Source of the DNA: an uncultured Alphaproteobacteria bacterium
Lineage (GTDB): Bacteria > Pseudomonadota > Alphaproteobacteria > RF32 > CAG-239
Direction: 5' to 3'
Assembly (NCBI GenBank): GCA_934248075.1
Contig: CAKQKH010000029.1
Span: forward strand, 1 to 16,669
DNA length: 16,669 bases
The notes beneath the pieces were generated by a model. The model did not search any database. It was not told the DNA's origin and worked only from the letters and a program-made list of their open reading frames with translations. The position numbers were made by a program, and so were the translations under genes. Numbering within the stretch: the first letter of the stretch is position 1; each line of letters opens with the position of its first letter. Positions 5,858 through 13,758 of the stretch are shown here, piece after piece.

Positions 5858-7599
5858 CAGAATGGTTGGTTAACTTTCATTTTTTGCGGCCGTGGTGGCT
5901 GTTGCTGGCTGTGATTCCGCTGGTAATCTTGCGGCGTTATCTTCGTCGCGATGCCAATAAATCTTCTTGGGAAAAAGTGATTGATGAACGATTGCTGAAA
6001 TATTTGTTGGTTAAAGGATCTTCGGGGCAAAGACGCTCAGCGGCATGGCTGGCCCTGATTGGAATTGTCAGCGCCATTATCGCGGCGGCAGGCCCCTGCT
6101 GGGTTAAACAAGAACTGCCGACTCTTGAAGCCGAAAATCCGCTGATGATTGCGCTTAACCTGTCATCAGATATGAAAGAGACGGATATTAAGCCAAACCG
6201 ACTAGAACGAGCAAAATATAAAATTAAAGATTTGTTGGAAATGGTTCCTGCGGTTCAAAGCGGCCTGATTGTTTATAGCAGCGAGCCTTTTATTATCTCT
6301 CCGTTTAGTGATGACGGCAAATTAATCACCAACCTATTAACAGCGGTAAATTATGATATTATGCCGGCTAATGGTGATCGCGCGGATAGAGCCATTGCTT
6401 TGGCGGCTCAAAAAATAAAATCCGGAGGATATCGCCGCGGGCATATTTTGCTAATTGCGCCCGATGTCGGACAAAATTTGGAGTTGGCGCTTCAAGAAGC
6501 TGAAAAAGCCAAAAACGACGGCGTTATTGTGAACATACTTAACGCCAGCGCTCAAGATAACGACAAATTGAAGATGATTGCCAACCGCGGCGGCGGGCTG
6601 TATATTCGTTTGAGCGGCAATGATGCCGATGTCTTGGCGATAGCAAACGCATTGCAACCACACAATTCACACCTTAAAGAAAGCAAAAACCTTCATGCTT
6701 TTTGGCTTGATTATGGTTACTACCTGCTGGCAGTGCCGCTGTTGTGTTGCTTGTACTTTTTCCGCAGAGGGATTCTGATTGTTGTCTTGCTGTTGAGCGG
6801 ACAGCCGGCTCAAGCCGGTTTTTGGCTCAATGACAATCAGGAGGGACTAAAAGCCTTTGAGCAAGGCAACTTTGCATTCGCAGAAAATAAATTTCAGGAT
6901 ACAAAATGGAAAGGCGCCGCATATTACCGACAGAACAATTATGAAGCCGCTTATCGGGAATTTGCCAAGAGCGATGATATTACCGCTCTGTATAATCAGG
7001 GCAATGCGCTGGCAAAAGGAGGAAAAATTGCCGAAGCAATCAAGAAATATGAAGAAGTTTTGCAAGCAGAGCCTAACCATGAGGACGCCAAGTTTAATTT
7101 GGAATATCTGAAAAAACAACAACAGCAGCAAAATCAATCCAATCAAAAAGATCAGCAACCGCAAAACAAACAGTCTGATAATCAAGAAAATACGGCAGCC
7201 GGCGGCAGCGCAGGAGAGAATTCCGCCGATAACTCGCAATCTCAACCAGAGGCTAATGAGCCAAATCAGGGCAATGACGGTCAGCAAGAACAAAAACAAC
7301 CAAATGGAACTGACGAAGCACAAAACGCTAACGGCCAGCCGCAGTCTGATGAGGATAAAGGCACCGATCAGTCTGGGAAATCGCAGCAACAACCGCAGTC
7401 TGCCGGTAGGCAGCCGCAATCTCCGCAAGACAATAAAAATAAGGGCGGGGCAGCTTTGCAGAAAGGCGATGCAGATGATAAATACAATGAACAAATGCAA
7501 GCCAAAACTCAACAATATCGAGAAATTCCGGAAGATCCCGGCGGATTGCTGAAGGCATTTATTGAAAAAGAATATAATCGCAAACGTTATCAGGATTAA
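5854..7599 (+). CDS. BatB/BatC-like fusion: VWA domain, TPR repeats and Gln/Asn-rich tail
   Basis: At 581 aa this combines what are separate batB and batC genes in some bacteria. Two N-terminal helices lie at about 9-28 and 62-80. A VWA domain covers about 94-265, but its MIDAS is degenerate: NLSSD at 102-106 replaces DxSxS, GDRAD replaces the Thr loop, and LLIAPDVG replaces LLTDGE. The block DIKPNRLERAK (111-121) is still that of the BatB family. A third helix at about 287-314 is followed by a TPR-like region (about 325-415: LYNQGNALAKGGKIAEAIKK, then LQAEPNHEDAKFNLEYL). A hydrophilic Gln/Asn/Ser-rich stretch of about 421-535 ends in a tail with EDPGGLLKAFIEKEY, which matches the conserved end of BatC-type proteins. 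The TPR part is probably periplasmic. Likely scaffold partner of BatA rather than a metal-binding receptor. Confidence 0.88.
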   Translation: MTEWLVNFHFLRPWWLLLAVIPLVILRRYLRRDANKSSWEKVIDERLLKYLLVKGSSGQRRSAAWLALIGIVSAIIAAAGPCWVKQELPTLEAENPLMIALNLSSDMKETDIKPNRLERAKYKIKDLLEMVPAVQSGLIVYSSEPFIISPFSDDGKLITNLLTAVNYDIMPANGDRADRAIALAAQKIKSGGYRRGHILLIAPDVGQNLELALQEAEKAKNDGVIVNILNASAQDNDKLKMIANRGGGLYIRLSGNDADVLAIANALQPHNSHLKESKNLHAFWLDYGYYLLAVPLLCCLYFFRRGILIVVLLLSGQPAQAGFWLNDNQEGLKAFEQGNFAFAENKFQDTKWKGAAYYRQNNYEAAYREFAKSDDITALYNQGNALAKGGKIAEAIKKYEEVLQAEPNHEDAKFNLEYLKKQQQQQNQSNQKDQQPQNKQSDNQENTAAGGSAGENSADNSQSQPEANEPNQGNDGQQEQKQPNGTDEAQNANGQPQSDEDKGTDQSGKSQQQPQSAGRQPQSPQDNKNKGGAALQKGDADDKYNEQMQAKTQQYREIPEDPGGLLKAFIEKEYNRKRYQD

Positions 7600-7605
7600 A
7601 AACAG

Positions 7606-9324
7606 ATGAAAAAATTTATGATTATTGCCGGACTATGTTGGCTGTGGGCGGCTAATCTTGCGGCTCAGACTTTGGAAGCAAAAATTAACCGCGATACCGT
7701 GCCGGAAGGAGAAACTTTTTTATTGAGTGTCGAGCTAAAAGATGCCAAAACTAATGGTACTCCGGATTTTAGCGTCTTAAATCAAGATTTTACGATTTAT
7801 TCCGTGGCCAATTCCTACCGCACCAATATCATCAACGGTAATGTAAGCCAGTCACAACAATGGAATTTGGTATTGCTACCCAACAAAACCGGTAAGTTGA
7901 CAATTCCGGCAATTGCTTTGGAACAATATAAAACTTTGCCGCTGGAAATTGTCGTGGGCGCCGCCACTCAAAACCATAAACAAAATATCCAACCAGACAG
8001 CCAACAAAATCGCCGGAATTACAGCATAGATGCCATGGTTGATAATCATAATCCTTATGTGCAGCAGCAAATTGACTACGTTGTGACCATTTTGGATAAT
8101 GGCGGTTTGCAAGGTGATGAACCGATTTTTCAGATTGCCGACGAAAATGCTTGGATTATAAAAAGTCTTGGCTCTCCGGAAGTAGCAAACAAAATTGTTA
8201 ATGGAAAAAATCAGCGGGAAATCAAATTTAGATACGCGTTGTTTGCCCAAAAGAGCGGCGAGCAGGAGCTGCCCAGTGTTCGATTTAACGGATATTACCT
8301 AACCAAAGATCGTCGCAACGACCCTTTTAGTCGTTTTTTTGATGATGATTTGTTTGTTAGCGGTTTGGGAATGACCGATGTTTTTGCAACTAAAAATCCG
8401 GTTATTTTAACTACCAAGCCGATTAAAATCAATGTTCGTCCGGCCGCACAAGAAAATAAAAACAATTGGTGGCTGCCGGCAGAGAGCGTGTCCATAAAAG
8501 GGGAATTTTCTACACCCGCCCCGCAATTTAAGGTCGGAGAGGCTATTAGCCGCACTATATATCTGCAAGCGACCGGCGTAATTGACAGCCAGTTGCCGGA
8601 ATTGAAATTTGCCGCAACAGACGGTTTAAAGCAATATCCGGAAAAACCACAAATTAATATGCAGGTGAAAAATGGAAAAATCATTGCCACAGAAAAAATT
8701 AACAATGTTTATATTCCAGAAACCACCGGAAAGATAACTTTACCCTCAATTAGCGTAAATTGGTTTAATGTGAAAACAAACACTATGGAAACCGCGGTGT
8801 TGCCGGCCTTGGACATTAATGTTCGCGCCGGAGCAACAACTAATTTGGAGCCAATATCTAATAAATCAGCCCAGCCCAGATCGACCAATTTTGATAATCG
8901 CGGTATTAGCGCCACGTCCAACATATATTGGCTGATGAGCTTAGCCTTTGCCGGAGGTATCGGATTGTGCCTGCTGACAATTCTAATCTTCAGGCGGCTT
9001 AAACAAGCTCCTCGCACTTCAAACTATCAAAAACAAGTTATCGGCGCGGCACAGGACAGAAAACCTCAAGCAGTGCGCGACGCACTGATTGTTTGGGCCA
9101 GAAGCAAGTTTGCCAACCGACAGATTTCCGGACTTCAAGATGTTGATGATGCCGTCAATGACAAGGAATTTCGCTGTGAACTTGACAAGCTGACCGAGGC
9201 TCTTTATGCTAAGGAAAAACAATCTTGGAATGAGCATTCGTTTATTCGGGCATTTAAGAAAATTTGCAAACAAAAAAAAGGACGCCACGACAGCCATGAC
9301 CCCCTGCCCCAATTATATAAGTGA
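7606..9324 (+). CDS. batD: BatD-like exported membrane protein
   Basis: A 572-aa protein with a signal peptide (MKKFMIIAGLCWLWAANLAA, cleavage probably before Q21). A long periplasmic beta-rich region carries BatD features: LEAKINRDTVPEGETFLLSV at the start, TGKLTIPAI near residue 100 and TTGKITLPSISVNWFN near 375. One transmembrane helix at about 441-462 (WLMSLAFAGGIGLCLLTILI) is followed by a cytoplasmic tail of about 110 residues. Six bases separate it from the previous stop, and its ribosome site is weak (AGGA about 12 bases upstream), so translation may depend on coupling. Its last 29 bases overlap the next gene. Role in the Bat complex inferred from family and position; no enzymatic motif is seen. 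Confidence 0.9.
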   Translation: MKKFMIIAGLCWLWAANLAAQTLEAKINRDTVPEGETFLLSVELKDAKTNGTPDFSVLNQDFTIYSVANSYRTNIINGNVSQSQQWNLVLLPNKTGKLTIPAIALEQYKTLPLEIVVGAATQNHKQNIQPDSQQNRRNYSIDAMVDNHNPYVQQQIDYVVTILDNGGLQGDEPIFQIADENAWIIKSLGSPEVANKIVNGKNQREIKFRYALFAQKSGEQELPSVRFNGYYLTKDRRNDPFSRFFDDDLFVSGLGMTDVFATKNPVILTTKPIKINVRPAAQENKNNWWLPAESVSIKGEFSTPAPQFKVGEAISRTIYLQATGVIDSQLPELKFAATDGLKQYPEKPQINMQVKNGKIIATEKINNVYIPETTGKITLPSISVNWFNVKTNTMETAVLPALDINVRAGATTNLEPISNKSAQPRSTNFDNRGISATSNIYWLMSLAFAGGIGLCLLTILIFRRLKQAPRTSNYQKQVIGAAQDRKPQAVRDALIVWARSKFANRQISGLQDVDDAVNDKEFRCELDKLTEALYAKEKQSWNEHSFIRAFKKICKQKKGRHDSHDPLPQLYK

Positions 9325-10783
9325 ATCTATTTTGTTTCGGATAGCGCGTTACGGCGAGCAAAAGTATGATTGCTATATGGCAGAAGCCGCTGATGTCAAC
9401 CGAATTTTGGACCATGGAAAAATTCCGTTGCTGCAGTTGCCGATAAACGCTGACGGCCCAGTTGTCGCAATACTTCCGGCAGTAGAAAAACATCAGGATC
9501 GCTTGGAACCGGATTATGCGATTCCGGAATTTTATATTAAGGCTATTGTCCAAAATGGCGGGTGTCCGGTGCCGGTGGGCTTTGACAAGACAGTCGAGCA
9601 GCTGGAAATCATACAGCCGCAAGCAATATTGCTTCCCGGAGGTGATTTCAGGCTGCCGCCGGAATGGATATTGAAAGAACAGCCGGAAAACGGTTCGCTG
9701 CGGAGAGAAAAGGCCTATGAGGCAATGATTGATTATGCTCAAAATCATCATTTGCCATTATTAGGCATATGCGCCGGAGAACAGGTGTTGGCCGGAATGT
9801 TCGGAGCCAAGTTAAAACCCGTTGCCAATCATCGGCAGGCGCCGGATAAGCATAGCCACAAAATTAATATACGGCCGCATTCACTATTAGCTAAAATCAG
9901 CAGCATGTCTTGCTTTGAGACTAACAGCAATCATCATTTGGCGGCTGAACTCACACCGGAGTGTAATTGTATTGCCACCGCTCAAGCCGATGACGGCACT
10001 ATCGAAGCGATTGAGCTAAAGCAACCATGGCATTGGTTTGTGCTGGGAGTGCAATGGCATCCGGAACGTTTTATCAATCGCGATGACGCGCTGACCGACC
10101 GTTTGTTCGGCGGATTTATTAAAGCGGCTAAAGGCGGAGTTGCTTTGACACGGGAGAATATCTCTTTTGCCGAGGCTAATTTAACAGAAATTAGCGATCA
10201 ACATTTTATTATTGATATGATGTACGCCCGAAAGGACAATATATCCGGCCAGCCGGTGTATCAAAATATCGGATTTGGCAATAAGGCGTATGTTCGCACT
10301 GAACTTTGGCAACGCTTGCAAAAAATTATTCCCTGGCTGGAGGAACATCAACTCAAGCTTAAGATTTGCGACGCTTTCCGGCCATTAGCCGCGCATAGGG
10401 CGCTAAAAGAAGCTATTGGCGAACAAGGTCCGGGGCTTTTTGCCAGCTGTGGCGAAATATCCAAACATTGCCACGGCACAGCCGTTGATGTGCTTTTGTG
10501 TCATCTGGACGGCACAGAGCTAAAATACCCGACCCCAGCGGATTGCTACTCGCAAGAATGGGCGGAAAAAGTGCAACGCCATGATTTGGAAGAATTTTAT
10601 GAATATGCCAAACAAGGGCGGCACGACTATAAAAATCCGCAGTTGAAAAATGAAATCGCCAATCGGAAGCAACTTCGCGAATTAATGGAGAGCGCCGGAT
10701 TGTCAGCGATAAACTCAGAATGGTGGCACTACGAGATGCCGGATATGTATAACCTGCAATTTCCGGTTATTCTATGGCCTTAA
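9296..10783 (+). CDS. Fusion of C26-type glutamine-amidotransferase-like hydrolase and VanX-like D-Ala-D-Ala dipeptidase
   Basis: A 495-aa protein from ATG 9296 with no signal peptide, so probably cytoplasmic. Residues of about 50-280 form a class I GATase-like peptidase C26 domain (gamma-glutamyl hydrolase / PuuD type): DYAIPEFYIKAIVQNGG, ILLPGGDF, nucleophile C159 in LLGICAGEQ, and H255 with E257 in GVQWHPE, so the triad is complete. Residues of about 300-495 form an M15D dipeptidase: R362 in CDAFRP, H391 and D398 in SKHCHGTAVD (spacing as in VanX), and E475 with H478 in SEWWHYE, so zinc ligands and catalytic residues are all present. The start overlaps batD by 29 bases, with only AAGGA about 13 bases upstream; an alternative ATG is at 9377. 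Likely job: trimming peptides from recycled murein, with the C26 half attacking a gamma-glutamyl bond. Substrate is inferred. Confidence 0.9.
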   Translation: MTPCPNYISESILFRIARYGEQKYDCYMAEAADVNRILDHGKIPLLQLPINADGPVVAILPAVEKHQDRLEPDYAIPEFYIKAIVQNGGCPVPVGFDKTVEQLEIIQPQAILLPGGDFRLPPEWILKEQPENGSLRREKAYEAMIDYAQNHHLPLLGICAGEQVLAGMFGAKLKPVANHRQAPDKHSHKINIRPHSLLAKISSMSCFETNSNHHLAAELTPECNCIATAQADDGTIEAIELKQPWHWFVLGVQWHPERFINRDDALTDRLFGGFIKAAKGGVALTRENISFAEANLTEISDQHFIIDMMYARKDNISGQPVYQNIGFGNKAYVRTELWQRLQKIIPWLEEHQLKLKICDAFRPLAAHRALKEAIGEQGPGLFASCGEISKHCHGTAVDVLLCHLDGTELKYPTPADCYSQEWAEKVQRHDLEEFYEYAKQGRHDYKNPQLKNEIANRKQLRELMESAGLSAINSEWWHYEMPDMYNLQFPVILWP

Positions 10784-10814
10784 GCCGGACTCAACTTTGA
10801 ATTTTTGGCGGCGG

Positions 10815-11273
10815 TTATTTTGGTTCGGCCGCGGCCGCCTGATGACGAGCATTATACATCGCCACAAAGTCTATCGGATTAAGCATCAGGGGCGGCAAAC
10901 CACCATTAAACAAAACATTGGTGATCGCCTGTCTGGCATAAGGGAACAACATATGCGGAACTTCAATCATCAAAACCGGCTCTTTGTGTTCTTCCGGAAC
11001 ATTAACCGTAACCAGAGCGCCATAAGTCATTTCTAAAATAAAGAATTTTTCAGCTTTAACATCACCATCAATCCGGAACGACAAATCAACATTATACAAA
11101 TTGTCTTTAACCTGCTTGGCTCCGATGTTAACATCTATCTTGATTTGGGGTTGAGTTTCAAGTCTGGTAAATATATCCGGCGCGTGAGGTATCTCTAATG
11201 ACAAATCTTTGATATATTGAGTGTGCATAGCGATAGCCGGCGCTTGCGGTTGTTTCTCATTGTCGTTTTCCAT
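10815..11273 (-). CDS. secB: Protein-export chaperone SecB
   Basis: Tetrameric cytoplasmic chaperone that keeps preproteins unfolded and hands them to SecA. At 152 aa it has the usual length. Family features: QYIKDLSLEIPHAPDIF near residues 19-35, LEMTYGALVTV near 80-90, and the conserved C-terminal block PHMLFPYARQAI followed by GGLPPLMLNPIDF. The start at 11273 has AGGAG nine bases upstream. It converges on the C26/VanX fusion with a 31-base gap in which I see no clear terminator, and diverges from the Tim44 gene. The tail ends in an Ala-rich RHQAAAAEPK. Confidence 0.98.
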   Translation of the reverse strand: MENDNEKQPQAPAIAMHTQYIKDLSLEIPHAPDIFTRLETQPQIKIDVNIGAKQVKDNLYNVDLSFRIDGDVKAEKFFILEMTYGALVTVNVPEEHKEPVLMIEVPHMLFPYARQAITNVLFNGGLPPLMLNPIDFVAMYNARHQAAAAEPK

Positions 11274-11307
11274 TACACAAATCTCCTAACTCAGTCAAAT
11301 ATACTTA

Positions 11308-11336
11308 GTTTTACACTCTAAAATTCTCAAGGTCAA
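11308..11336 (-). promoter_or_regulatory. Promoter of secB
   Basis: On the minus strand TTGACC (11336-11331), a 17-base spacer and TAAAAC (11313-11308). Expected start near 11300, leader about 27 bases containing AGGAG. Confidence 0.5.
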
Positions 11337-11344
11337 CATAACAG

Positions 11345-11372
11345 TTGATAAATGTTATAAATACGTTATATT
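11345..11372 (+). promoter_or_regulatory. Promoter of the Tim44-mltA-smr operon
   Basis: TTGATA (11345-11350), a 16-base spacer and TATATT (11367-11372). It lies back to back with the secB promoter, the two -35 boxes only 8 bases apart, so one regulator bound here could affect both. Confidence 0.55.
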
Positions 11373-11398
11373 TAAGAGGATTTGAAAGGATATGAAAT

Positions 11399-12070
11399 AT
11401 GACTAATTTGGATATTTTGGTGCTTTTGGTTGTGGTGGTGCTGCTTTTTTTGCGGTTGCGCAGCGTGTTGGGAACCAGCCCGATACAAGAAAAAAGAATT
11501 CGCCTGTCTAAAGAAAATGCCGAAAAACTATATAATATCCTAAAGGCTGAGGCAGAAAAACTGCAAGGCAACGAACCAAGTGAAAAAGACGATAGTCAGA
11601 GCGAATTGGTGCCTGAAGGAGAACCGCTTAATGAAGTGGATAAATCTCTGATGGAAATTCCCAACTTTAACAAAAATAAATTTTTGAAAAGCGCGCAACA
11701 AGCTTTTCAGATTATTACCGAGGCATTCAACAAAGGTGATGCGGAAACTTTGGAAATGTTGCTTGATAAAAAATTATTCAAAAAATTTCAAGATGTTATA
11801 GAGAGCAGAAAACACGACAACATCACTGCGGAAACCGATTTTATCGGTTTTGACAAAGTAGATATTACCAAAGCGCAAATTAAGGCTGACAAAGTCGCGG
11901 AAATAACGGTTGAATTTGTCAGCGAACAGATAAACATTCTGCGAGACGCTCAGGGGCAAGTGATAGAAGGTGATGAAAACTATATTCAAAACATTACCGA
12001 TGTTTGGACTTTTGAGCGAGCAATTTCTTCAACTTCGCCAAACTGGCTTTTGGTTTCGACTAAAAAATAA
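11399..12070 (+). CDS. Tim44-like domain membrane protein (TimA type)
   Basis: A 223-aa protein with an N-terminal transmembrane helix (about residues 5-21, ILVLLVVVVLLFLRLRSVLG), a charged linker rich in Glu and Lys (35-80), and a C-terminal Tim44/MRP-L45-like domain (about 85-220). The latter includes FLKSAQQAFQIITEAFNKGD, LEMLLDKKLFKKFQDVIES and a final DVWTFERAISSTSPNWLLVS. The domain is related to mitochondrial Tim44; alphaproteobacterial members are inner-membrane proteins of uncertain role, perhaps in protein export or assembly. The start has AAAGGA nine bases upstream. Its place opposite secB and ahead of mltA and smr is a familiar alphaproteobacterial arrangement. The stop TAA shares its last A with the mltA ATG. 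Confidence 0.9.
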   Translation: MTNLDILVLLVVVVLLFLRLRSVLGTSPIQEKRIRLSKENAEKLYNILKAEAEKLQGNEPSEKDDSQSELVPEGEPLNEVDKSLMEIPNFNKNKFLKSAQQAFQIITEAFNKGDAETLEMLLDKKLFKKFQDVIESRKHDNITAETDFIGFDKVDITKAQIKADKVAEITVEFVSEQINILRDAQGQVIEGDENYIQNITDVWTFERAISSTSPNWLLVSTKK

Positions 12071-13215
12071 TGATGCGCGCATGGATTAAAATACTGGCAA
12101 TAGCATTACTAATCTCCGGTTGCGGAGAGGAAAAAACCGCGCCAACGAAAACCGGACTTGAGCTTGAGGTTAAAACTTTTGCCGATTTGCCAGATTGGAA
12201 CAAAGATAATCAGGGCGAGGCTCTGGAGGCCTATAAGCTTAGCTGCGGCGCTCTGGCGGCAAACACCAGCGAATATTTGGGCAACGCCGAAATCAAGATT
12301 AAAACCGCCGATTATCTGCGTTTGTGTAATCAGGCACAAAACCTTGATCGGCATCAATTTCGTATTTTTTTGGAAAACAACTTCACCCCTTATTTAGTAA
12401 CTTATAATGGCAAGGCTGAAGGAAAGTTTACCGCCTATTACGAACCGGCGCTGCGAGTATCCTACAAGCAAGATGATAATTATAGATTCCCGATCCACGC
12501 CAAACCGCTTGATTTGATTGAATTTAATCCGCACGATTTTGACAAATCCATGCCGTCCAAACGCCTAATCGGACGTGTTCAGGGGCAGAAGCTGGTGCCG
12601 TATTTTTCTCGCCGAGAAATTGAAACCGGAAACGGGAAAATTCCGGTGTTATTGTGGGCGGATAATCCAGTAGATGTGTTTGTGATGCATATTCAAGGGC
12701 CGGCAGTTGCGGTTTTGCCGGACGGAAACCAGATACGCATATCTTATGCCGACACCAACGGCAGAGAATTTAAGGGAATTGGCTCAATATTGCTGAGCAA
12801 AGGCGAGCTTAAGCCGGGAGAAGCCTCAATGGGTTCGATCAAAAAGTGGTTATTCAAGCACCCTGAAAAAGCCGCTGAATATATGAGAGAAAATCCGCGT
12901 TATGTGTTTCATCGTTTAATTGGCGCGACTGGTCCGCTGGGAGCCATGGGGCAACCGCTGACAGCCGGACGTTCGCTGGCGGTTGACAAAAGTTACATTC
13001 CGCTGGGCGCCCTATTGTGGCTAAACACCACAGACCCGCACGGCTCGCCGCTGAACAAACTGGTAAACGCCCAAGATGTCGGCGGAGCTATTAAAGGCGC
13101 TATACGCGGCGATTATTATTGGGGCAGCGGCGGAGATGACATATTGGAACAAGCCGGAAGAATGAACTCAACCGGAAGATATTATATTTTGTTGCCAAAA
13201 ATTGAAAAGGATTAA
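12070..13215 (+). CDS. mltA: Membrane-bound lytic murein transglycosylase A
   Basis: Cleaves the MurNAc-GlcNAc bond of peptidoglycan, leaving 1,6-anhydro-MurNAc ends. The 381-aa precursor is a lipoprotein: a hydrophobic N-terminus with lipobox ISGC, lipidated at C18. The MltA domain shows GKFTAYYEPALRVS near residues 118-131, IGRVQGQKLVPYFSRREIE near 166-184 and VFVMHIQGPAVAVLPDG near 204-220. The C-terminal 3D domain has AQDVGGAIKGAIRGDYYWGS, where D336 corresponds to the Asp regarded as catalytic in E. coli MltA. Two ATGs follow each other (12070, 12073); no clear ribosome site, so translation is probably coupled to the Tim44 gene through the TAATG overlap. Its product is the substrate pathway of the anmK enzyme in this window. 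Confidence 0.95.
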   Translation: MMRAWIKILAIALLISGCGEEKTAPTKTGLELEVKTFADLPDWNKDNQGEALEAYKLSCGALAANTSEYLGNAEIKIKTADYLRLCNQAQNLDRHQFRIFLENNFTPYLVTYNGKAEGKFTAYYEPALRVSYKQDDNYRFPIHAKPLDLIEFNPHDFDKSMPSKRLIGRVQGQKLVPYFSRREIETGNGKIPVLLWADNPVDVFVMHIQGPAVAVLPDGNQIRISYADTNGREFKGIGSILLSKGELKPGEASMGSIKKWLFKHPEKAAEYMRENPRYVFHRLIGATGPLGAMGQPLTAGRSLAVDKSYIPLGALLWLNTTDPHGSPLNKLVNAQDVGGAIKGAIRGDYYWGSGGDDILEQAGRMNSTGRYYILLPKIEKD

Positions 13216-13218
13216 ATT

Positions 13219-13758
13219 ATGGTCAAAAAATTTCCTAATCGCGCTGAAGAATTAGCCTATCACGCTCTTAAAAAGGCTATGGAAGAAGAAAAATTGCACC
13301 TTTGTCTGGTTGAAAGCAAAATTAACCGTCCGACATCTCCGGTGTATAATCCGTGGGAGGTGTTGTTGCCGGTGTTGTTGCCGGTGGTTCTCGGCTTGAT
13401 TTTGATCTTGGCCGTGGGGCCGATATTCGGATTGGTGTTTATGATTGCGGCAATTTTAGTGTCGTCTAATCTGGTCAGAAAAAAACTGGAAAACAAATTG
13501 CTGGAACGAACCAGAACGCATCTGTTGTCGGGATATGATAATTTCTGTCAATTGTGGGATTTTGGCGGAATTGTTCTGGTTAATGCGGAAAACAAAAAAA
13601 TCGGCTGTCTGGCGCCGGACGGAGATTGGAAAGAATTTGTCGTGAAAAATTTTGCCGATTTAATGATTGAAAAACCGGTGGAAACGCCAACGCCCGAAGA
13701 ATCCAAGGAAGAACCAAAAGATGAAACGCCTAGATCACATCGCCGCTCCCGTAGATAG
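13219..13758 (+). CDS. Hypothetical membrane protein, 179 aa
   Basis: I do not recognise a family. The N-terminus is charged and helical (residues 1-35), followed by one long hydrophobic stretch (about 44-85: VLLPVLLPVVLGLILILAVG and on) that could form a helical hairpin. A soluble part of about 90-150 contains WDFGGIVLVNAENKKIGCL. The tail is rich in Glu and Pro and ends in a basic HRRSRR. Start supported by AAAAGGA nine bases upstream and a 3-base gap after mltA. The last 38 bases overlap the smr gene in another frame, so the unusual acidic-then-basic tail partly reflects shared coding. Operon position suggests an envelope role, but nothing in the sequence proves it. Confidence 0.75.
   Translation: MVKKFPNRAEELAYHALKKAMEEEKLHLCLVESKINRPTSPVYNPWEVLLPVLLPVVLGLILILAVGPIFGLVFMIAAILVSSNLVRKKLENKLLERTRTHLLSGYDNFCQLWDFGGIVLVNAENKKIGCLAPDGDWKEFVVKNFADLMIEKPVETPTPEESKEEPKDETPRSHRRSRR

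Noticed and set aside
6847..7515. Long minus-strand open frame of 222 codons, very Leu- and Ile-rich
   Set aside because: It is the antisense of the Gln/Asn-rich tail of the VWA-TPR gene; CAA/CAG and AAT read backwards give Leu and Ile. No ribosome site, and it would lie entirely inside a well supported gene.
9206..9295. Longer N-terminus for the C26/VanX fusion from ATG 9206
   Set aside because: The extra 30 residues are a Lys-rich shadow of the batD end, with no ribosome site and no match to the C26 domain.
9254..9751. Minus-strand open frame of 165 codons
   Set aside because: Lies opposite batD and the C26/VanX fusion, both with strong family motifs; no ribosome site or recognisable domain.
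10784..10860. GC-rich inverted repeat at the end of secB as a bidirectional terminator
   Set aside because: The arms lie partly in the secB coding sequence (Ala codons) and no T run follows on either strand.
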